Assembly: GCF_036850765.1 (NCBI RefSeq)
Contig: NC_089495.1
Coordinates: forward strand, 123,403,033-123,467,032
DNA length: 64,000 bases
Reading direction: 5' to 3'
Origin: Saccopteryx bilineata
Lineage: Eukaryota > Chordata > Mammalia > Chiroptera > Emballonuridae
Shown: piece by piece, positions 55,901-64,000 of the stretch
How positions within the stretch are numbered: the first letter of the stretch is position 1
Layout of the letters: each line of letters opens with the position of its first letter
The notes under the pieces: generated by a model
The model's database searches: none
What the model saw: only the letters and a program-made list of their open reading frames with translations
Told to the model about the DNA's origin: nothing
Translations under genes and position numbers: made by a program

Positions 55901-56535
55901 CTAGGGAAACATCAAGAATTGGCTCCGCCGTTTGATTTTGTCCCACAAGAGTTCTTTTGCTCTCACGTTCTAGGGCTGTACATCCTGACTTGGTAGTCGT
56001 CTCAGCCCTTTCAAACTTTTCTGCCAGGAGCCAAAATGCCTGCCTCCGAGGAAGCTGACGAGCTAGCTCTGAGCCTCTATGATAACACAGCGCTACCCCT
56101 GCGAGGCGCATGCGTTCTGCTGGGAGTGAGTTTAAAAGCGCCAGGTGGGGTTATCTCATACTAATTACATAAGATAATGAAATTCCCCATAGTTGGGGTC
56201 CTGCTAAACCTGATCGTTATTCCCCAGAATCTGTATGTAGCTGCAATGTAAGGCAAGGTTTTCTGAATGCGTGAAAGGCGCTCCTGACAGGCTTTGCTTT
56301 GCTTTTATCTTCCTCCCCTTCCACTTCCACATGCTCTGTTCCTCAAAGACCTACTCACAAAGCATTTGCTCTTCCAAGTTTTTCTAGATTACCTCCATCC
56401 CGGTAAGCCCTTCTCCGTCCCATCCCCACCGCGCCCTCTAGACCGCACCATTTGTAGTTGCTTGTATTTTTATTTACTTTTGTAAACATGTCTTTCCAAC
56501 TAGGATCTAAGCCTCTTAGGGACAAGACTGTTTAT
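55901..56535. other. upstream flank, no feature recognised
   Basis: No promoter element or divergent gene could be identified between the CpG island and the next SINE. Confidence 0.4.
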
Positions 56536-56539
56536 TAGG

Positions 56540-57072
56540 TCTGACCAGGCGGTGGCTCAGTGGATAGAGCGCAGGACTGGAATGCCGAGGACCCAAGTTC
56601 GAGGCCCCGAGACCCCGAGGTCGCCAGCTTGAGCGTTGGCTCATCTGGCTTGAGTAAGACTCACCAGCTTGGACAAGGTGCTGTAGCCCCAGGGTCAAGG
56701 CACATATGAGAAAGCTATCAATGAACAACTAAGGTGTTGCGACGAAAAACTAGTGGATTGAGCGTCAGACTGGGATGTGGAGGACCCAGATTCGAGACCC
56801 CGAGGTTGCCAGCTTGAGTGCCAGCTCATCTGGTTTGAGCAAAGCTCGCCAGCCTGGATCCAGGGTTGCTGGCTCGAGCATGGGGTTACTCGGTCTGCTT
56901 AAGGCCTGCAGTCAAGGCACGTATGAGAAAGCAATCAATGAACAACTAAGGTGTTGCAACAAAAAACTGATGATTGATGCTTCTCATCTCTCTCCGTTCC
57001 TGTCTGTCCGTCCCTATCTATCCCTCTCTCTCTCACTCTGTCTCTGTAAAAAAAAAAAAAAAAAAAAAAAGG
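56540..57072 (+). mobile_element. two fused SINE type B copies
   Basis: A first copy (TCTGACCAGGCGGTGGCTCA) runs to AAAAACTAG at about 56752. A second copy then starts within its head (GTGGATTGAGCGTCAGACTG) and runs to a long A tract. Confidence 0.85.
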
Positions 57073-57109
57073 GAAGATATATAAAAGTAATTAAGATATA
57101 ATATTAGGC

Positions 57110-57345
57110 CTGACCTGTGGTGGCGCAGTGGATAAAACGTCAACCTGGAAATGCTGAAGTCGCCGGTTCGAAACCCTGGGCTTGCCTGGTCAAGGCACAT
57201 ATGGGAGTTGATGCTTCCAGCTCCTTCCCCCTTCTCTCTCTCTCTGTCTCTCTCTCCTCTCTCTCCTTCTCTGTCTCTCTCTCTCTCCTCTCTAAAAAAA
57301 TGAATAAATAAAATAAATAAATAAAATATAAATTTAAAAAAGATA
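57110..57345 (+). mobile_element. SINE type C
   Basis: GCCTGACCTGTGGTGGCGCA head, long (CT)n, AATAAATAAAATAAATAAAT tail, flanked by AGATATAATATTA. Confidence 0.92.
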
Positions 57346-57404
57346 TAATATTAAAATTAATTAAGGAAATTAAATAAAGTTATGCCGTCTAGATAGATTA
57401 ATAT

Positions 57405-58310
57405 AGTGTGTGCAGACATGATCAACAGACTCTGACTTTCGAGCAGGGCCCAGTTAGTGTGTGTGTGATAAGAAGTGGCTTGATGTCATAACTTTGTAAG
57501 TTAACATAAATAAGAAGCTTCCCTAGGATCTTTTTTTTTTTTTTTTTTTCTGTATTTTTCTGAAGCTGGAAACGGGGAGAGACAGTCAGACAGACTCCCG
57601 CATGCGCCCGACCGGGATCCACCCAGCATGCCCACCAGGGGGCGACGCTCTGCCCACCAGGGGGTGATGCTCTGCCCCTCCAGGGCGTCGCTCTGTTGTG
57701 ACCAGAGCCACTCTAGCGCCTGGGGCAGAGGCCAAGGAGCCATCCCCAGCGCCCGGGCCATTTTTGCTCCAGTGGAGCCTCGGCTGCGGCTGCGGGAGGG
57801 GAAGAGAGAGACAGAAAGGAAGAAGGGGGAGGGGTGTAGAAGCAGATGGGCACTTCTCCTGTGTGCCCTGGCTGGGAATCGAACCTGGGACTTCTCACGC
57901 CAGGCCGACGCTCTACCACTGAGCCAATCGGATCATCTTAAAAAGTGGTTTGATGTAACATTTCAGTAGATTAACATAAAAGGAGTTCCCTGCCAGGAAC
58001 TCCCAAAAAGGAGGTTTGAGGTGATAATCCTGTAGATTGACACCTGTTAGAAGGCATTGGCCAGAAAAGGTACTAAAGCCGGGCCCCCTACTGAGGTAGT
58101 TGCCCAGACTCCAATGTTGATATGGACTGTCTCCATGCTGCTCTGAGCTCTGACCAAAGATAGCCGAGATAGCATGCTTAGGGGCCCCTTAAGCTGTACC
58201 CAGGCATACCAAAAGGATTTGTGAGTAATAAATTGCCTTTGTGATTCTTGCAACTAACTCTGTGTGTCGATCTCGTGCTTTTCCTCCGGTGGCAGTTAGT
58301 GTCAGCACTG
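57405..58310 (+). repeat. LTR with degenerate tandem repeats, split by a SINE
   Basis: Three related units (GTGGCTTGATGTCATAAC, GTGGTTTGATGTAACATT, GGAGGTTTGAGGTGATAA, each followed by a GTAAGTTAACAT/GTAGATTAACAT/GTAGATTGACAC string) precede an AATAAATTGCC signal at 58225. A U5-like end, TTTTCCTCCGGTGGCA, follows. Outer borders are approximate. Confidence 0.55.
57532..57930 (-). mobile_element. SINE type A inside the LTR
   Basis: Reverse type A element, flanked by GGATC-containing repeats. Confidence 0.9.
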
Positions 58311-58351
58311 ATTAGTAGCATCCTCATAGCTGCCTCAAGAGTAGTCTCGAG

Positions 58352-58749
58352 GCCCTGGTCGGTTGGCTCAGCGGTAGAGCGTCGGCCTGGCATGTGGGGG
58401 ACCCGGGTTTGATTCCCGGCCAGAGCACATAGGAGAAGCGCCCATTTGCTTCTCCACCCCCCCCTCCTTCCTCTCTGTCTCTCTCTTCCCCTCCCGCAGC
58501 CGAGGCTCCATTGGAGCAAAGATGGCCCAGGCGCTGGGGATGGCTCCTTGGCCTCTGCCCCAGGTGCTAGAGTGGCTCTGGTCGCGGCAGAGCGATGCCC
58601 TGGAGGGGCAGAGCATCGCCCCCTGGTGGGCAGAGCGTCGCCCCTGGTGGGCATGCCGGGTGGATCCTGGTCGGGCGCATGCGGGAGTCTGTCTGACTGT
58701 CTCTCCCCGTTTCCAGCTTCAGAAAAATACAAAAAAAAAAAAAAAAAAA
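58352..58749 (+). mobile_element. SINE type A
   Basis: Near-consensus type A element flanked by AGAGTAGTCTCGA. Confidence 0.93.
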
Positions 58750-58759
58750 GAGTAGTCTC

Positions 58760-59430
58760 GAAGAGGCTGCCAGCCCTGCTGATAAGCAGGAGTGTCCCAC
58801 TGGACTGGGAAGTCGAATCAGGGACACCTGATTGACGTAGAGCTTGGCCTCTACTGGGACAAGCAGGGAGCCATTTGAGTCACTAGTTATCAACTGTCCT
58901 AGGACTGGGGAGGGATTCTTCATTTTCTCAATTGTCCCCAAACTGTACTTCCTAGTCTGTGCCTATGCCCTCGGTGAGTGAACATAACCATGAGGTTCCC
59001 AGCCAGTCAATCCCAGGAATCATCCTTTATTTTCCTTCCTCTTCCTTGCTACATTTACCCATCTACTACTGAACACCTACTGTTGGGCAAACAAGTTCAC
59101 AAAGTGTATTTAGGTTTGTTCACTTGTATTTTGCATTGGTCAGTGCAGCTCCAACTGTGTGTGGTCTGTGAAAGGCTGCTGGTGCTTGCCCTCAGGGCAA
59201 TGGATTGCCTGCCTCCATGGGGAGAGGCGATTGTTTGCTATTGTTTACCTAAGAAGGGGTATTTCTGGCTAGTCTGTTTTGCTTGTGGGGGCCTGGGAGT
59301 CCGGAGAGGTAAGTCCAGGTTTGGGAACCCTGAGAGAAAGGGAAGCGTCTGCTGGTCTGCTGTTAGGAGACTTGAATAAACAGAATGGCCCACCATTTTC
59401 TGGCTCCACAGTTCTATTTTTTTATTTATT
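58760..59430 (+). repeat. LTR-like sequence
   Basis: GACTTGAATAAACAGAATGG (59370-59389) resembles an LTR poly-A region with a U5-like CTCCACAG end. No matching partner LTR was found. Confidence 0.35.
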
Positions 59431-59497
59431 TATTTTTGTGGCTGGAGCAGAGCATGTTGTCTTTCTTAGGGTCAACTTACAAGGGTTGGTGGTGTCG

Positions 59498-59810
59498 GGA
59501 GCCGATCAACGACTGCTGGCTGACAAGGTCACAGCAGGAGAAGACCCACAACTGCTGGCTGACAAGGTCACAGCAGGAGAAGACCCACAACTGCTGGCTG
59601 ACAAGGTCACAGCAGGAGAAGACCCACAACTGCTGGCTGACAAGGTCACAGCAGGAGAAGACCCACAACTGCTGGCTGACAAGGTCACAGCAGAAGAAGA
59701 CCAAAAACTGCTGATTGACAAAGTCACAGCAGAGAAGACCAACGGCTGCTGGTTGACAAAGTCACCGCAGTGAAGACCAATGGCTGCGGGTTGACAAAGT
59801 CACCGCAAAG
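59498..59810 (+). repeat. 39-bp tandem repeat (minisatellite), 8 copies
   Basis: Units of the type CTGGCTGACAAGGTCACAGC, then AGGAGAAGACCCACAACTG. The first five are nearly identical. Copies 6-8 diverge, and some are 38 bp. In one plus frame each unit encodes 13 residues (LLADKVTAGEDPQ), and several frames on both strands stay open through the array. Confidence 0.9.
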
Positions 59811-60412
59811 GAAAGGCATAACGATACTTCCCCCTTTGACTTTTTGAATTAATCTGGCCTTATATCCCCCCTTTTCTGGGTGTGTGCTATTATTTGTGGC
59901 ACAGGGATAATAGGACCGTGCTTTCCCTGTAGATTCGTAGTGATTTCTTTGGAAATGAGACAGAGGGTGTGAGTTCCACAGAAAAGCCTGTAAGCCCCTT
60001 GAACTGGGCTCATAAACATAAGAGGCTGGCTATGATATCCCTTATAAAGGGTTAAGTTTGTAGGAGAATTTTTTCTTATTAATCATGTTAGAAAGAATAG
60101 ATTGTGACTTGTAAATGGATAGGAGGCAGTGGCTGTGCACAGAGCACCTTTCACCCTTCACTTAATTCATCATCTTTCCTCCCTAGCCTTTTCATGTGAT
60201 AGAGTAGAGAAACTTTCCTTTCTTCTTGCTTACCTGACCTGCAGATGGTGGAACACTCTAAGAAGAATATAGTTAGAACTTAACTAGTGTGTGAATATAG
60301 TAAATAAATAAAATTTGACTAGACAATAGAATCTTAGGTAAGGTGTTATGGAATGGCCCGTTGCGTGGCCTTGGATGGGAATGCAGTCGGAAAGTAAAGA
60401 ATGTTTTGTTGG
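59811..60412. other. upstream DNA, probable ERV-internal sequence of unknown type
   Basis: No protein motif was found. It lies between the minisatellite and the next SINE and may belong to the same retroviral remnant as the LTR at 60714. Confidence 0.3.
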
Positions 60413-60605
60413 CCTGACCTGTGGTGGCGCAGTGGATAAAGCGTCAACCTGGAAATGCTGAGGTTGCCGGTTCGAAACCCTGGGCTTGCCTGGTCAAGGC
60501 ACATATGGGAGTTGATGCTTCCAGCTCCTCCTCTCGTCTCTCTCTCTCTCTCTCTCTCTCCCTCTCCTCTCTAAAATGAATAAAAAAAATAAAAAATTAA
60601 GAAAA
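60413..60605 (+). mobile_element. SINE type C
   Basis: GCCTGACCTGTGGTGGCGCA head with (CT)n and AAAATAAAAAATT tail, flanked by AAAGAATGTTTTGTT. Confidence 0.92.
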
Positions 60606-60713
60606 AGAATGTTTTGTTAAGAGACTTGTTTTGTGACTGAAGGCAGTTGCTGGGTTTTTCTCAGTAAAACATTCTCATGAGATTTTTGTATTTTCCAAGA
60701 ATAAGGAGAGGAA

Positions 60714-61310
60714 TGTGGTGGGATCCACAGCAGCAATAGCAGTTAATGCCTTCTGATATTATATTGCTACTAAGCTATCTTGCAGGTGCACTCTATATAT
60801 CTTTAAGCAAAAATTACTCTTGATGTTATGCCAATTTCTTAATAAGCAAGACTTTGAAGTCTTGTGAGAAAAATTAGGACACTGCATGAACTCAAGGCCA
60901 TTTGCCTGAGCAAGCAGTGGTCCTTTGCTAGTCCTTAATGATTTTGTCTGCTAATCTCTCTCTGTGCCCTTGACTCACAACAACAGTAAAGTTGAGTTAT
61001 TAATTAGTACTAATCTTTTAGAAGTTTGTACTGATATTGTTATTGCTATTCAAGTTATTGTATATCTGTACTTTGAATGACTTACCACCTGATTTGTAGC
61101 TTATAGATATGAATTAACTGTTATCTGGAAATATGTAACCATAGTGAAACAAAATACCATGTGATTGTAACTTAGTGTGTGTGTATAAAAAAGAAGCTAT
61201 TCTAGCATTTGGCAGAGATGCCTGGCAGTAAATGCTAACTAGAGAATAAAGAGAAAGAAAAGAATTCGGCTCTCTCACTCGATTTCGCCGACGCCGTCTC
61301 TTCCTGTGGG
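60714..61310 (+). repeat. LTR, plus orientation
   Basis: Starts TGTGGTGGGATCCACAGCAG. It has a TATA-like GTATAAAAAAGAAGC (61183), AATAAAG (61246), then a CpG-bearing U5-like end (CTCGATTTCGCCGACGCCGT). The right border is uncertain. Confidence 0.6.
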
Positions 61311-61319
61311 ACCCCTGGA

Positions 61320-62387
61320 TCCCCCCCGGGGCTGGACACCGGCATGGTGGGGTGGGGTGTGTTTCTGCTGTCCACAAGGGCATCTCTGCAGGGGCTTCAG
61401 TTGGCTGTGGTGAATCCAGGGTGTATCTCCTGAGCCATCTCAGACCTTCTTCTACATTCAGGTCCCACTTAGGATCCTCTCCTGGCATCTGGACCCTCAC
61501 ATATTCCTGGGGACTCGGGTGTTCCTCAGGGGTATTTTCCTCTAGCCATTTAGTTGCTGTCTGTATTATTCGGCGTCTTTCCTCCATGTTGAACAGAGAG
61601 AGGAGCAATTGATGGCAATCCACCCACATAGGATTATGGGTTTGGAATATGGATTACATGAGATCTATTAAGGCCTGAGGCTTTTTTGTATAAGAGGGAG
61701 TGTGGTGCTTCTAACTGAGGAGGTCGGTGGTGGTGGGAGGTTGGTACACCAGCACCTACTGTTCTACCATGAGCCCCCGTTCATTCATCACCGTGTTCCT
61801 CACTTCTCTCAGAGGCATCTGCACTCCGGGCACTGTCTTAGAGCGCAGCCTCCCAGCTAGGCAAGGAGAGCCTGGACCTGGTCTGGCAGGGCAGTGGGAG
61901 GCACCTCTGGCTCAGGCGAGCTTATGCTGGGACTTGATAGATCTGGTGATTACGGGCCTGAATCAGTCACAGTCTCTGGGGTGGACAGGGAGCCAGGTAT
62001 GGAAGGGTAAAGCCTTGCAGGTATATAAGGTGGGGAATCCAAAATTTTTGCTTCTTCTGGTTCACTAGGGGTTAAAGTTTCTGGCATTGGTGGTGGCAGT
62101 AGCTCTCCAGGTTCGGTGGAATGCTTCCTTGCCTTTGCTACCAACACAGTGGAAGCCTGACCTCTAAGCCAGGGGAGAGGTTGCAATACCAGCATGAGCC
62201 AGGTGTCTATGTAGGGAAACTGGTCAGGTTGGCCTGGATCTCTAGTAACTACCTGCCACACTTTCTGCATGAGGGATTTGTCCAGGCTTCCTTCTACCCC
62301 ACCCTAAAAGTGGGTCATTCTAGTTTACACAAGTTCCTCAATTTCCCTGGGGACATAGTAACTTCGAAATACTCTGAGAACTCTTTC

Positions 62388-62418
<31 letters not shown>

Positions 62419-62640
62419 TTATAGAGAGGAGAGAGAGAGAGAGAAGGGGGGGGAGGAGCAGGAAGCATCAACTCCCATATGTGTCTTGACCAGGCAAGCC
62501 CAGGGTTTCGAACCGGCAACCTCAGCGTTTCCAGGTTGACGCTTTATTTACTGTGCCACCACAGGTCAGGCTGAGAACTCTTTCTTAAAGTTCTTGATCA
62601 TCCTGGCCAGGGGAGTAGGTTTTCCCTATGAACCTCCTAT
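61320..62640 (-). pseudogene. gammaretrovirus-like gag remnant (matrix, p12, capsid)
   Basis: Minus strand, in order: matrix from about 62625 (PLARMIKNFKKE, split by a SINE, then SPGKLRNLCKLE), a PDQFPYIDTWLMLV segment (about 62230-62190), a proline-rich p12-like region, and capsid (CHQLLLSLFNMEERRRI at about 61620). Stops and frameshifts occur, and the matrix start codon is not preserved. No pol follows because a plus-strand LTR abuts its 3' side. Confidence 0.8.
62385..62571 (-). mobile_element. SINE type C in gag matrix
   Basis: Reverse type C element with a (TTTA)n start and head end GCCACCACAGGTCAGGC, flanked by CTGAGAACTCTTTCTTA. It splits the matrix coding region. Confidence 0.92.
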
Positions 62641-63750
62641 GCCTCCCAGACAAACACCCGTCATGCCACAAGAAGGGGTTGGGAATAAAGTAGGAGAAAC
62701 TTGGAGGGATGCCACTTGCTTCATCCATCACCAGCTGCTCCCCTTGTTGAGATAGCAGACCCTCTTGGTTTATGGCAGGCTGGTATAAACCATCAGCATG
62801 CAATTCTGCCTCTTAGTCATATGAGGTGCCCTACAGAACTGCAGTTCAGGACTCAACACTTGTTTTGACCCTGTGGGAGAGTCAGAACCCTCTCCCGGTG
62901 TCCATCTCATTCACTCCACACCCACTCTCTTTCATACAACCTCCCACAACCTGCAGAGACTGACAAGTCACCACTCCTAACCTGTGGGGCCCATTTCCCA
63001 CACCTGTAGAGGGTGACTAGTCACCACTCCTAATCTGTGGAGGGTGCTCAGTCACTACTCCGGAGGGTGATCAGACCTCCCTTCTGCCCAGTGGGGCAGG
63101 ACCCTACATAACTACCCTGTGCCCAGTATGCCTTACCATGGCTCTGATATGCTCTTGTTTTCTGGTTCCTCCATTGTCTGATTCTTGCTGGGACTTGCAG
63201 ATGGGGTTTTCCCTTCCATCCTGTGAGGTGTCCAAACAGGGAAATCCCTGGTGCACGCTAAGCAGGCACGTCTACAGGGTGGTTTGGGGGCTCCCTAGTG
63301 GGGTACCCAAAGTCTGCCAAATGCGGTTCCTCCTCGCTTCTCAGTCGATGTACCAGAAATCTGAGGCAGGAGTGACCCCAACAAAGGGTAAGACACCCAG
63401 AAACTTAATTAATAAAGGAAGGAGACTTTATTAGTAGCCAGCAGATCACGTGGGGCTAGTAGCACCAAAGCACAAGCTCCCCAAATTAGATTTTCTTACA
63501 GGTTATAGACCTTTACAGTATCCAAGCAATGGGCACGTGATTCCTTTGTTTAAGGTTTCCCAGGACTCAAGGAGAGAGGAGGGGGAGTTTCGGTGGGGTC
63601 AGCAAGGGGGATCACTGGCCATGGCTACATACAGATCCTGCTTTTCTTGCTTTGTGTTGCAAGCAGCTCTAAGCAACCATTTAGAGAACTATGGGATGTA
63701 GTTAATTTATAAATGGCTGACTCAGTTATCCCTGCTGGCTCCTTTCCCTT
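62640..63750 (-). repeat. probable retroviral leader and LTR for the minus-strand gag
   Basis: Upstream of gag on the minus strand, an AATAAAG signal occurs at about 63430 and a TATA-like ATTTATAAATTAA at about 63705. A TGG-starting primer-site-like string follows CAGATTTC near 63355. Borders were not found. Confidence 0.4.
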
Positions 63751-63774
63751 GTATTCTTCTTGTTAATCCCCTCT

Positions 63775-63818
63775 CAAGGAAGAAGGGAGGCTGGCTCTCT
63801 CCTCAGGAGGGGAGGAGA

Positions 63819-63867
<49 letters not shown>

Positions 63868-63987
63868 CAAGAAGGGGAGGGTTGGAGAAGCAGTTGGTTG
63901 CTTCTTCTGTGTGCCCTGGCCCAAAATTGAACCCGGAACATCCACACGCTGGGCTGACATTCTGTCATTGACCCAACTGACCAGGGC
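63775..63987 (-). mobile_element. SINE type A, partial, with (GA)n
   Basis: Reverse type A head (CAACTGACCAGGGC) and the first half of the body, with a GA microsatellite at about 63820-63866 expanded in its pyrimidine region. Confidence 0.8.
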
Positions 63988-64000
63988 TTTTTTAGACTTT

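Noticed and set aside
59498..59810. Regular repeats that could suggest a CRISPR array
   Set aside because: Units are contiguous with no unique spacers, and the context is a vertebrate genome. It is a minisatellite.
63280..63300. TTTGGGGGCTC on the plus strand as a tRNA-Pro primer binding site
   Set aside because: Only the first nine bases of the site match, and the nearby gag is on the opposite strand.
56000..64000. SPHK1, expected upstream of PRPSAP1 from human gene order
   Set aside because: No lipid-kinase exon motif is seen. The region is all repeats and retroviral remnants, so SPHK1 probably lies beyond the window.

Overview
This is vertebrate nuclear DNA, almost certainly from a bat (Chiroptera). 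It has spliced exons with GT-AG introns, dense tRNA-derived SINEs, L1 3' ends, endogenous retroviruses and several recent-looking hAT and Tigger DNA transposons. The SINEs fall into four recurring types, named here A (head GCCCTGGCCGGTTGGCTCAG), B (GCCTGACCAGGCGGTGGCGC), C (GCCTGACCTGTGGTGGCGCA) and D (GCCCTGGCTGGGTAGTTCAG). My recollection is that types A to C are typical of emballonurid (sac-winged) bats, but the genus cannot be fixed from this window.

The only intact protein-coding gene I can support is PRPSAP1 (PRPP synthetase-associated protein 1, PAP39). It lies on the minus strand and fills 3.9-55.6 kb in ten coding exons. The exons read from the sequence add up to 1071 bases from the internal ATG (356 codons plus stop), with consistent phases and GT-AG junctions throughout. 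A further in-frame upstream ATG adds 29 residues. The CpG-rich promoter is at about 55.2-55.9 kb. Human synteny puts QRICH2 beyond the 3' end and SPHK1 beyond the 5' end. Neither is recognisable here, apart from an unexplained CpG-rich stretch at 1-240.

Intron 3 (15.6-38.6 kb) and intron 1 (43.1-55.4 kb) are full of nested mobile DNA. In intron 3 a 6.2-kb composite (18.2-24.4 kb) is flanked by a perfect 15-bp repeat. It runs from class II ERV pro/pol to class I ERV gag to an L1 3' end, and a ZCCHC9 retrocopy was later inserted into its integrase region. Also in intron 3 is a Tigger/pogo transposon (28.1-31.6 kb) carrying a MCRIP1 retrocopy. The retrocopy creates a 150-codon ORF joining the transposase DNA-binding region to the MCRIP1 C-terminus.

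Intron 1 holds a provirus in antisense orientation (44,686-52,007). It has two LTRs about 2.3% diverged, a TAAAT target duplication and a tRNA-Phe-type primer binding site. Its gag, pol and env are degraded and rearranged. Upstream of PRPSAP1 (56-64 kb) are SINEs, LTR fragments, a 39-bp coding-length minisatellite and a degraded minus-strand gammaretrovirus-like gag.

Coordinates of repeat ends are by eye and good to a few bases where a target-site duplication is quoted, otherwise to about 10-20 bases.
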